DNA of 12,127 nucleotides, taken from the NCBI GenBank assembly GCA_910583785.1, contig CAJTZK010000026.1, positions 1 to 12,127 of the forward strand, in the 5' to 3' direction. The stretch is from an uncultured Oscillibacter sp. Its GTDB lineage: Bacteria; Bacillota; Clostridia; Oscillospirales; Oscillospiraceae. Both the position numbers and the translations under genes were made by a program. Positions 1 to 5,761 of the stretch are shown piece by piece. The notes below the pieces were generated by a model. The model was not told where the DNA came from, made no database searches, and saw nothing but the letters and a program-made list of their open reading frames with translations. The stretch's first letter is position 1; each line of letters opens with the position of its first letter.

Positions 1-15
1 ATAATATGCGGAACA

Positions 16-37
16 GCAGGGCGCAAGGGTGCCCTGC
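16..37. repeat. Hairpin 1 of the left noncoding region
   Basis: A seven-base-pair perfect stem, GCAGGGC (16-22) with GCCCTGC (31-37), plus a possible G-T pair, around a short loop. It lies about 180 bases downstream of the relaxase stop. There is no U-tract on either strand, so it is not a classical Rho-independent terminator. It is the outermost of a series of hairpins filling positions 16-199. Confidence 0.6.
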
Positions 38-97
38 CCAGACAGCGCCCTCCCATAAGAAGCGGGGGTTTCGGGGGACGCGCTAAACGGCAAGCAG

Positions 98-119
98 GGC
101 AAGTGTAGCCACACTTGCC
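98..119 (+). repeat. Hairpin 2: GGCAAGTGT / ACACTTGCC, candidate oriT or terminator stem
   Basis: A nine-base-pair perfect stem (98-106 with 111-119) closes on the loop AGCC. On the plus strand it is followed at once by ATTTTTG, which resembles a weak intrinsic terminator for plus-strand transcripts. On the minus strand, the direction of the genes, no U-run follows. A stable hairpin beside a relaxase gene also fits an oriT inverted repeat; I cannot choose between the two from sequence alone. Confidence 0.55.
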
Positions 120-139
120 ATTTTTGCTCCGCAAAAATG
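119..139. repeat. Hairpin 3: CATTTTTGC / GCAAAAATG
   Basis: A nine-base-pair perfect stem (119-127 with 131-139) with the three-base loop TCC. It shares base 119 with the preceding hairpin, so the two cannot fully form together. Alternative pairing of this sort is seen in attenuators and in oriT regions; either role is inference. Confidence 0.6.
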
Positions 140-143
140 CTTG

Positions 144-160
144 TTGGGGTTGCACCCCAA
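144..160. repeat. Hairpin 4: TTGGGGT / ACCCCAA
   Basis: A seven-base-pair perfect stem with a TGC loop, between hairpin 3 and palindrome copy 1. With the neighbouring stems it makes positions 98-199 almost continuously self-complementary. No open reading frame or promoter is evident in 1-216. Confidence 0.6.
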
Positions 161-168
161 ACCCGCCG

Positions 169-199
169 GAAGCCTCTGGACACCGTGTCCAGAGGCTTC
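169..199. repeat. Dispersed palindrome, copy 1 (extended to 31 bp)
   Basis: The 21-bp family palindrome (CTCTGGACAC, central C, GTGTCCAGAG) is extended here by five more perfectly paired bases on each side, giving 15-bp arms. It begins 18 bases after the relaxase stop codon. It could stabilise the 3' end of the transcript. With no U-tract it is not a standard intrinsic terminator. Confidence 0.9.
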
Positions 200-216
200 T
201 GTCTGCGGCCCCGTCG

Positions 217-1647
217 CTACCGCTCCTGGGCCTTATTCTCCCGCCCGTCAGACAGGCCGAGGAGGTGATCGACGTTGGCCTTGACCGCCACCGCCTCCCG
301 CATTTCCTGTTGTGCCGCCCGGTATTGGGCATAGAGTTTTTTCTTCCGCTCCGCCAGTTCCCGGCGCTCCTTTTTCAGCGCGTCCATCCTGGGGAGCTTG
401 GCCCCGTCCAGAATGTCATTGATCGCCGCCTTTGCCGCCCGGTAGGAGGCCAGCGCCTCCTCATGCTCCGCCAGATACTTCTTGCTGTACCGGGCGGCCT
501 TGTAGCCGTCGAATACGGGCCGGGTCTTGGCGTAGTCCACCACGGCCCCCATGAGTTTTGTGGTGGAGGCCAGCCGCTCCTCCACCCCCCGCAGCTCCCC
601 GGCCAGGGCGTGGGCCCGGTCCACCACCTCCGCCGTCCGCTCCGCCAGAGCGTCATAGTCGGTCAGCCCGTTCTCCTGGAAAAACTGGAGGGCGGCGGCC
701 ATCTGTTTGAGATTGTATATTTTTGCCCACCGCTCATAGCCTGGGCCCTTGCCCTGGGCCATACGCTGCTGAATGTCAATAATCAGATTGACGCGCCGGG
801 GAGCCGCCGAACGGGGCCGCCCCTGGGCGGGCTTGCGGACGGGGGCCCGCCCGTCGATCACCGCCTCCACGTCCTCCGGGCCGTAGCCGTCCCCCAGGGT
901 GGAGGGCCGGAACCGGGTGGCCCGGTCCTGGCCTGGGAGCCGGAACGAGATCACCCCGCCCCGGCCCCGCTTCACCTGGACCCCCGCCGCCTCCATCCTT
1001 TTGAGGAAGTCGGCAAGGTCGGCGGGCCGGTCCGCCAGGGCCCCGTCTATGATCCCCCGTAGCTGCTCCTTGTAGGAGGGAGGCCGGGACGCGCCCAGCC
1101 ATTGGCCGTAGTGCCGGAATTTTCCCTTGCTATGGAGCTTGGGGTTTTTGATAACGGACAGGTCATGCTCCAGGCATATCCGGTCGGACAGCCGCCGCAG
1201 GGCGCGGGCAGAGCCTAAAAAATCCCGGTATTTCCGGGTGCAGTCAAGGGTGGTGGAGTTGTAGTAAATATGGACGTGGGGGTGAGGCCGGTCCGCGTGG
1301 GACACCACGAAGAAAGCGTGCTTCCCCTTGGTCCAGCGCATCGCCAGCTCATAGCCGATGTTCAGCGCCTCCTCCGGGTCCAGCTCCCCAGGGGGGAAGG
1401 ATTGGCGGATCTGATAGCACAGCACGTCGGCGTCCCGCTTCTGCTCCCGGCCCGTGATTGCTTTATACCGGGCCTTGCTCAAAAGAAACTCGCTGTCAGC
1501 GGTGAGGGGGTCGCACTCGTAGGAGCGGATCAGGGCCCCGTCCAGGGTCTTTTCCGGGTTCTGGCCGTAGTCGAAGCGGTCCGACAGAGAGGCCAGGATC
1601 GACTTGTCCCCGCTGATATGGTGGGTTATAAGACGGGTCGTCGCCAG
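217..1647 (-). CDS. MobA/VirD2-type relaxase
   Basis: A conjugative relaxase that nicks oriT and stays covalently bound to the transferred strand. The predicted protein has 476 residues. A likely catalytic tyrosine, Y27, lies in the motif DYGQNPEKT. The metal-binding histidine triad H122-P-H124-V-H126 follows in a hydrophobic strand, as in the relaxase/mobilisation nuclease domain (about residues 1-200). The C-terminal half is charged and partly coiled coil. Start choice: family members usually begin MATTRL, and here the codon before ATTRL is CTG at 1647, eight bases after the SD-like AAAGGGGG. An in-frame GTG at 1656 overlaps that SD and would add three residues. MobC lies directly upstream, with palindrome copy 2 in the gap; palindrome copy 1 follows the stop. 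The family assignment is firm; the CTG start is inference. Confidence 0.93.
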   Translation of the reverse strand: MATTRLITHHISGDKSILASLSDRFDYGQNPEKTLDGALIRSYECDPLTADSEFLLSKARYKAITGREQKRDADVLCYQIRQSFPPGELDPEEALNIGYELAMRWTKGKHAFFVVSHADRPHPHVHIYYNSTTLDCTRKYRDFLGSARALRRLSDRICLEHDLSVIKNPKLHSKGKFRHYGQWLGASRPPSYKEQLRGIIDGALADRPADLADFLKRMEAAGVQVKRGRGGVISFRLPGQDRATRFRPSTLGDGYGPEDVEAVIDGRAPVRKPAQGRPRSAAPRRVNLIIDIQQRMAQGKGPGYERWAKIYNLKQMAAALQFFQENGLTDYDALAERTAEVVDRAHALAGELRGVEERLASTTKLMGAVVDYAKTRPVFDGYKAARYSKKYLAEHEEALASYRAAKAAINDILDGAKLPRMDALKKERRELAERKKKLYAQYRAAQQEMREAVAVKANVDHLLGLSDGRENKAQER

Positions 1648-1655
1648 GGACAGCA

Positions 1656-1664
1656 CCCCCTTTC
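1656..1664 (-). promoter_or_regulatory. Shine-Dalgarno of the relaxase gene
   Basis: GAAAGGGGG on the minus strand. It lies eight bases before CTG 1647 and overlaps the alternative GTG 1656, which argues that initiation occurs at CTG rather than at GTG. Confidence 0.6.
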
Positions 1665-1682
1665 AAAATCGGTTCTCCCCAG

Positions 1683-1703
1683 CTCTGGACACCGTGTCCA
1701 GAG
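1683..1703. repeat. Dispersed palindrome, copy 2
   Basis: Perfect 10-bp arms around a central C. It sits in the gap between the MobC stop (40 bases upstream of it) and the relaxase Shine-Dalgarno (18 bases downstream). It lies outside both reading frames. Confidence 0.93.
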
Positions 1704-1743
1704 GCGGGGACAGCCGGGGAGCGGCCTGGGCCGCTCCCACGGG

Positions 1744-2094
1744 TCACAGGGCCACCACCTGGGCCAGCTTCTCCAACAGTTCGGAGAGAGGCCCCCACAA
1801 ATCGGCGTAGTCCTTTTGGAGCGCCTGGAGCTCGTTGGGGTAGAGGCCGCCGTAGGTGTTCACATGGAGCGCCGCCTGATTGAGATTGTTGGCGCACCGC
1901 CGCTGGAGGGACACCAGCTCCCGCACCGGGGAAAGGTCCACCTGGAGCACATAGCCGTTGAGGGCCATTTTTCGCATATAGGCCCCCATGTTCAAAATCC
2001 CCACCTGGGTCATGCGCTCCTGGATTTGCCGCTGCTCCTCCGGCGTCACCATCACATGAAGATGAACAGAGCGACGGCGTTTCTTTCCTGCCAC
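1744..2094 (-). CDS. mobC: MobC-type relaxosome accessory protein
   Basis: A plasmid mobilisation protein of the MobC family, which binds oriT and helps the relaxase nick. It has 116 residues, a usual length. A basic N-terminus (AGKKRRRSVHLHVMVTPEE) leads into a ribbon-helix-helix-like segment, then the typical MobC stretch with GAYMRKMALNGYV and a later LVSLQRRCANNLNQ helix. The start is GTG at 2094, just after the stop of the 111-aa gene (TAG at 2097-2099), so translation is probably coupled; I see only a weak Shine-Dalgarno. The relaxase follows after about 96 bases that contain palindrome copy 2. The assignment is from motif recognition. Confidence 0.88.
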   Translation of the reverse strand: MAGKKRRRSVHLHVMVTPEEQRQIQERMTQVGILNMGAYMRKMALNGYVLQVDLSPVRELVSLQRRCANNLNQAALHVNTYGGLYPNELQALQKDYADLWGPLSELLEKLAQVVAL

Positions 2095-2096
2095 GG

Positions 2097-2432
2097 CTAC
2101 CGTTCGCCCCGGTCCGGGGCCTCCCTTTTGTGGCTGGGCGGGGCCTGCCGCTCCTGGGCCAGTCTGCCCGCCTCCTCCATCTGCCGGGAGATAGGGGCCT
2201 TGACCTCCCGAACATGAAAGCGGCGCTGATAGTCGGCGGCGCGGTCCGCATAGTCCTTTTCCGCAGCGGCCCCATCGTCATAATAGTGGCCCCAATAGTA
2301 GTCACGGCGGCTGCCCTCCTGGGTAAACTGCCACGTCACGAAGCCCTCCCTGGGGTGCTCCCCCAGAGCGAAGCCCCGGCCGTTATCGAACAGGACGGAT
2401 TGCCGAATCACATAGCCTTGATTTTCTTCCAT
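2097..2432 (-). CDS. Unrecognised 111-aa protein heading the mobilisation operon
   Basis: A likely real gene. ATG is preceded by AAAGGAGG with a seven-base spacer, and the ORF ends two bases before the mobC start. The N-terminal half is rich in aromatic residues (a YVIRQSVLFDNGRGFALGEH stretch, then GFVTWQF and DYYWGHYYDD) and looks like a small beta-rich domain. The C-terminal 40 residues are charged, with proline near the end, and are probably disordered. There is no signal peptide, membrane segment or cysteine motif. I do not recognise the family. Its place next to mobC and the relaxase suggests a role in DNA processing or in its control, but that is only context. Confidence 0.75.
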   Translation of the reverse strand: MEENQGYVIRQSVLFDNGRGFALGEHPREGFVTWQFTQEGSRRDYYWGHYYDDGAAAEKDYADRAADYQRRFHVREVKAPISRQMEEAGRLAQERQAPPSHKREAPDRGER

Positions 2433-2573
2433 GATAACCTCCTTTCAAAACCTGAAATGTGGAAAGTATCAGCGGAAAACAGGGGCAGGACGTGAAATGA
2501 TACGGCCCGCCCCTGTTTGGCGTCTGGAAAGCCTTGAAAACACTGAATTTTTCGGGGCCTAATTTTCCACACA
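2433..2573 (-). promoter_or_regulatory. 141-bp intergenic region with inverted repeats before the mobilisation genes
   Basis: One of the two largest noncoding gaps in the window, between the Cys-rich VLP gene and the mobilisation genes. A ten-base-pair stem, AAACAGGGGC (2477-2486) with GCCCCTGTTT (2509-2518), closes a 22-base loop. Outside it lies a wider eight-base inverted repeat, TGTGGAAA (2458-2465) with TTTCCACA (2564-2571). Such a region upstream of mobC and the relaxase is a natural place for oriT or for the promoter of the mob genes. I could not find a convincing -35/-10 pair. Confidence 0.45.
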
Positions 2574-2927
2574 TCAACCCCGTTTTTTTCGCATATAAGA
2601 ACGCTTTTGCGCTCGGAGCGCGGCCTGGGCGCAGGCGGGGGAACAGTAGCGCCGCCGCCCGCCCAGGAGGGCGGGCCGTCCGCAGAGGGGACAGGTCCGC
2701 GTCTCCACGGGTCCGGGGGCGGTGAGGGCGGCCTCCAGCAACGGGTCCAGAGGGAGAACCGCCGCCCGGAAGTAGCGGCATAGGGGCCCCGTCCAGGTTT
2801 TCCCCAGCATATAGCACTCGCAGTCCAAAGGCAAGCATCCAACGGCCCGGTCATAATTGGCGCACCACTTCACCACCAGGGCCCGGATCGCCGCCCGCTC
2901 CTCGCGGGTGAGCTCCCGCTGGTCCAT
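2574..2927 (-). CDS. Cysteine-rich VLP-domain protein
   Basis: A 117-aa small protein with two cysteine clusters. The first is C22, C31, C36, C38, C50, followed by the AVLPLD stretch at residues 56-61 that gives the Cys_rich_VLP family its name. The second is C79-x2-C82 with C95-x3-C99, a zinc-ribbon-like arrangement. The C-terminus is very basic (RAQKRSYMRKKRG). The family is common in clostridial conjugative elements; its function is not established, and zinc binding with nucleic-acid contact is inference. ATG has a strong Shine-Dalgarno (GGGAGG, seven bases upstream). The gene begins four bases after the stop of the 61-aa Cys protein, so the two form a translational pair. Confidence 0.85.
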   Translation of the reverse strand: MDQRELTREERAAIRALVVKWCANYDRAVGCLPLDCECYMLGKTWTGPLCRYFRAAVLPLDPLLEAALTAPGPVETRTCPLCGRPALLGGRRRYCSPACAQAALRAQKRSYMRKKRG

Positions 2928-2931
2928 GCCG

Positions 2932-3117
2932 TCACCTCCCCCCGCCGGGTCCGGCCCGGCTCCGCAGATAGGCCCGGAAACAGGTCACGCACCGCAGGCC
3001 CCGCCAGTAGGGGCATCCCTCGCACATGGTCCCCCTGGGGGCCTGGGCAGGCTCCGGGGGGCGGTGGTAGGTGGGCTGCTTCATAAAGGGCTCATAGGGG
3101 CTGTCAGTGAAATTCAC
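2932..3117 (-). CDS. 61-aa double-CxxC protein
   Basis: A small protein whose GTG start overlaps the DUF4366 stop (GTGA), with GGAGG six bases upstream. It carries C32-x2-C35 and C43-x2-C46 in a compact segment (MCEGCPYWRG, then RCVTCF), a likely single zinc site, and a short basic C-terminal tail. An internal ATG at 3084 (residue 12) has no Shine-Dalgarno and is less likely as the start. I know no function for it. The tight coupling to DUF4366 upstream and to the Cys-rich VLP gene downstream argues that it belongs to the transfer operon. Confidence 0.75.
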   Translation of the reverse strand: MNFTDSPYEPFMKQPTYHRPPEPAQAPRGTMCEGCPYWRGLRCVTCFRAYLRSRAGPGGGR

Positions 3118-3770
3118 TCGTCCCCTCCCTCGTCCTCGTCGTCCACGTCCCAGGGGGGCGCGTCGTCGTAGTCCTCCGGCTCGTCATACTCGGAAAAATC
3201 CTCCTCCGGCTCCGCCGCTTTCTGCTGTTTGGGGCGGTAAATCTTGAAGTACCACCCGGCCCCGCCGCCGATAGCCAGCACCGCCAGGGCCGCCAGGAGC
3301 ATCCCGGCCCCGCCGGACTTTTTGGGCTCCTCCGGGCCGGGGTCAGGTTCAGCCTCCGGGGGCTCCGGCTCCGTCACAGGGGGCGGGGCCTCCGGCTCCT
3401 GCCCAGGCTCCGCCAGGGCCATCAGGTCGGCCACAGTGACGGCGTTGAGAAAATAGACGTTCTCCGCGCCCCGCTGCCGGTCTATCACAAGGTAGAAAAC
3501 CGCCTCGTCCGCCGTGGTGATGGTGAAAAACTCCTTGCCGTCCTGGTCGGTGGCGTTGTCCAGCACGGTCCCCGTCCCCTCCGGGGTGAACGGCTTGGGG
3601 TCCGAGGGCTGCTCCACGGGCAGGGGGTCCACAGGCTCCAGCCCCACCCAGGGGACGTACTCGCTGCCCTCGCTCTCGTCGCCGCCGCCAGCGTAGGCGG
3701 GGACGGTGAGCGCACCCATCATCAGGACGGCGCAGAGCATAGCCGCCAGCATACGGGATTTTTTCTTCAT
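3114..3770 (-). CDS. DUF4366 / CD1107-family mobile element membrane protein
   Basis: A 218-aa envelope protein. It has a signal peptide (basic MKKK start, hydrophobic core, likely cleavage after AYA near residue 27) and an extracytoplasmic domain of about 90 residues (the VLDNATDQDGKEFFTITTAD and FYLVIDRQRGAENVYFLN region) typical of DUF4366. Next come a proline/glutamate-rich spacer and a transmembrane helix near residues 154-175, and then a strongly acidic cytoplasmic tail of about 35 residues. This layout matches the CD1107-type proteins always found next to DUF4315 and CD1108 in clostridial ICEs; the molecular role is unknown. The ATG overlaps the DUF4315 stop (ATGA), and AGGAG lies eight bases upstream. 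Palindrome copy 3 stands just ahead of that Shine-Dalgarno. Confidence 0.9.
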   Translation of the reverse strand: MKKKSRMLAAMLCAVLMMGALTVPAYAGGGDESEGSEYVPWVGLEPVDPLPVEQPSDPKPFTPEGTGTVLDNATDQDGKEFFTITTADEAVFYLVIDRQRGAENVYFLNAVTVADLMALAEPGQEPEAPPPVTEPEPPEAEPDPGPEEPKKSGGAGMLLAALAVLAIGGGAGWYFKIYRPKQQKAAEPEEDFSEYDEPEDYDDAPPWDVDDEDEGGDE

Positions 3771-4018
3771 TCCGCACTCTCCTTTCCCTCGCCTTGCTTC
3801 TGGACACCGTGTCCAGAGGGCCCGTCCCGGAGCTGCCGCAGGAGGGCGGGCAGCTCGTCCAGGGACACGCTCATGCCCCGCACGATGTCCACGATCTCCT
3901 CATTCTCGGCCTCCCGGTGCTTCTGCTCCAGCTCTTTCAGCCGGGCCTGCTGCTCGTTGATTTTGGCCTTGACCTTCTCCATCTCGGCCCAAATTTTCGC
4001 GCTCTTGCTGACTGCCAT
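3767..4018 (-). CDS. DUF4315 family protein
   Basis: An 83-aa cytoplasmic coiled-coil protein: residues 5-45 are a charged heptad-like helix (KIWAEMEKVKAKINEQQARL and on), followed by the conserved IVRGMSVSLDELPALL segment of DUF4315. It is a regular neighbour of DUF4366 and the CD1108-type protein; its function is unknown. ATG with AAGGAGG seven bases upstream is secure. The last 16 or so residues, beginning DGPSGHGVQ, are encoded by palindrome copy 3 and following bases. They look like an unrelated extension past the usual end of the family. Confidence 0.9.
   Translation of the reverse strand: MAVSKSAKIWAEMEKVKAKINEQQARLKELEQKHREAENEEIVDIVRGMSVSLDELPALLRQLRDGPSGHGVQKQGEGKESAE
3798..3818. 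repeat. Dispersed palindrome, copy 3 (inside the DUF4315 3' end)
   Basis: Central C; nine perfectly paired bases per arm plus one G-T pair, because the outer C of the left arm is changed to T. It is translated as SGHGVQ in the C-terminus of DUF4315 and lies about ten bases before the DUF4366 Shine-Dalgarno. Confidence 0.88.
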
Positions 4019-4033
4019 TGAAAACCTCCTTGT

Positions 4034-5761
4034 TCATGGTAAACGCCCCCAGGCGTAAAAATGGGACTGCCAGTAGCTTGTATTCAGACTTGTAAATTGC
4101 ACCGGGTCCCCACAGTGGAGCATCATCCCGTCCCCCACATAGAGGCCGCAGTGGGTCACGCCGTCCGGGTTGGGCGCGTCGTAGGTGTAGCGGAAAAACA
4201 CAAGGTCGCCGGGCCGCGGGGAGCTGACGGGGGTGCAGTAGTTATAAAGCCCCTGGGCCCCCAGGCGGCCCACGTCCCAGCCGCATTGGTTCAGCACATA
4301 GGACAGGAAGCCGGAACAGTCAAAGGACGTGGCCGGGGAGCTGCCGCCCCAGACGTAGGGGTAGCCCAGGTACTTCTCCGCCTCGGTGAGTAGGGCGGCA
4401 AAGTCGGGATCGGAAAGATACTGCTCCGGCACGTCGTAGGGCTGGGGTGGGTTGGTGATGTACTTGTCCACATAGCCGGAATTGGGGAACAGGTCGGGCC
4501 GGTTGCCCAGGGCGGCCATGTAGAGGGCGTACCGGGAAAGCTGCTCCCCGCCCATGATATAAATGGGCAGGTGGGACAGGTCCTCGTTTTTCAGCGTCAC
4601 CGTACAAATGTAATAGTCGTAGTACACGCGGTAGCTGCTTGTGTGGGTGTTGCCCTCGCTGTCGGTCCAGGTGTCCGTCTCGATATAATAGCGCCGTTCC
4701 GTTACCACATTTTCGGTCAAAATGTACTGCCGGTCAAAAATGGTCTGGAGGGTCCCCCGCACCTCCTCCAGCGTCCACTCCCCCTCATGGAGCGCGGAGA
4801 GCATGGAAATCAGCACATAGGGGTCATGCTCGATTGCGTCCAGGTCAAAATGATATTCGTCGTAGTCGTGGGTGCTGGTGTAGGTGTCAAGGTACTGTTG
4901 CAGCTCCGCCTCCAACGCGCAGTAGGCGGCCTCGGCCCCCAGCATATCCTCGTCCTGGGCGGGGTAGGTGCTGGCCCCCATGCCGCCCATGATCCCGTTT
5001 CCTATTGCCACCAGGGAGGAGGCGCAGGACTGGACGGTGAACAGGAGGAGGACGCAGGCCAGGGGGATCACCACCCCTCCAGGGTGACGCTTGACGAAGC
5101 CAGCCACTTTTTCCGCCAGCTTCTCCGCAGAGACGGCGGTTTTTTCGGCGGCCCTGGCCCCCTGCTTGGCGGTCTCCCGCGCCTGTTTCGCGTACTGCCG
5201 TTTTTGGCGCTGCTTTTGGGCAAACCGGGCCAGGGCGTTTTTGCCCAGGTCCGGGTGCTTCTCCAGCTCCGTTTGAAAGCGGTGCTCCGCCGTGGCCTTG
5301 ACATACCGGCGCTCGGCGCGGGCGGCGGCCTTGGCCGGGTGGTCCCGGATGGCCTGCCGCGCCGTCCGGGCCGTTTTCCGCCCCACGGCCTCGCCCACAA
5401 GCTCGGAGTGGTGGGCCCCCTCGGTCCCCACGTTCTCGTGCTCCACCTCGTACACCTTGCCGTGGACGAAGCCGTGAACGCCCCAGCCCAGGGCCCCGGC
5501 CCCGCGCTTCACCGGGCCGGGGGGCTTGGCCGGGGCCTGGGCCGCCAGCTTCTCCTGGGCCGCGCCCATACGCAGCTTGGCCTTTTCCGCCTTGACCGCG
5601 CTCCGCTCCGCCCGCGTCTGGCCCTGGGCACTCCGCTTCTTCCCCTCCTGCCGCAGCCGTTCGGAGGGCCGGGCCCGTTCGCTCTCCTGGTGGAGCTTGG
5701 ATTTGTACCCAGACCTCTGGACACGGTGTCCAGAGCCAGGCCGGGCCTTACCCCTGCCCAT
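4034..5761 (-). CDS. CD1108-type conjugation protein with C-terminal NlpC/P60 peptidase
   Basis: A 575-aa cell-wall hydrolase of the transfer apparatus. The N-terminal 220 residues are very basic and helical (cytoplasmic). A single membrane segment begins near residue 230 (GGVVIPLACVLLLFTV). The outer part holds a linker domain and, from about residue 460, an NlpC/P60 domain. Its catalytic Cys482 (FDCSGF), His537 (THCGLYVGDG) and a third histidine, His549, are all present, so the enzyme should be active. It would cut peptidoglycan to make room for the channel, like VirB1-type proteins. ATG has GGAGG eight bases upstream and overlaps the virB4 stop by 14 bases. Residues 10-16 (SGHRVQR) are encoded by palindrome copy 4, an in-frame insertion in the N-terminal tail. 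Confidence 0.93.
   Translation of the reverse strand: MGRGKARPGSGHRVQRSGYKSKLHQESERARPSERLRQEGKKRSAQGQTRAERSAVKAEKAKLRMGAAQEKLAAQAPAKPPGPVKRGAGALGWGVHGFVHGKVYEVEHENVGTEGAHHSELVGEAVGRKTARTARQAIRDHPAKAAARAERRYVKATAEHRFQTELEKHPDLGKNALARFAQKQRQKRQYAKQARETAKQGARAAEKTAVSAEKLAEKVAGFVKRHPGGVVIPLACVLLLFTVQSCASSLVAIGNGIMGGMGASTYPAQDEDMLGAEAAYCALEAELQQYLDTYTSTHDYDEYHFDLDAIEHDPYVLISMLSALHEGEWTLEEVRGTLQTIFDRQYILTENVVTERRYYIETDTWTDSEGNTHTSSYRVYYDYYICTVTLKNEDLSHLPIYIMGGEQLSRYALYMAALGNRPDLFPNSGYVDKYITNPPQPYDVPEQYLSDPDFAALLTEAEKYLGYPYVWGGSSPATSFDCSGFLSYVLNQCGWDVGRLGAQGLYNYCTPVSSPRPGDLVFFRYTYDAPNPDGVTHCGLYVGDGMMLHCGDPVQFTSLNTSYWQSHFYAWGRLP
5715..5735. repeat. Dispersed palindrome, copy 4 (inside the CD1108-type gene 5' end)
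   Basis: Perfect 10-bp arms around a central G. It starts 12 bases after the virB4 stop and 26 bases inside the NlpC/P60 gene, where it is translated in frame as SGHRVQR. It is the one copy that lies downstream of the next gene's Shine-Dalgarno. Confidence 0.93.

Noticed and set aside
169..199. Intrinsic terminator for the relaxase operon
   Set aside because: The stem is strong, but no U-tract follows on the minus strand; kept only as a structured 3' end.
2433..2573. Sigma-70 promoter for the mobilisation genes
   Set aside because: Single -10-like hexamers (TATCAT, GATACT) occur, but none has a -35 element at 16-18 bases.
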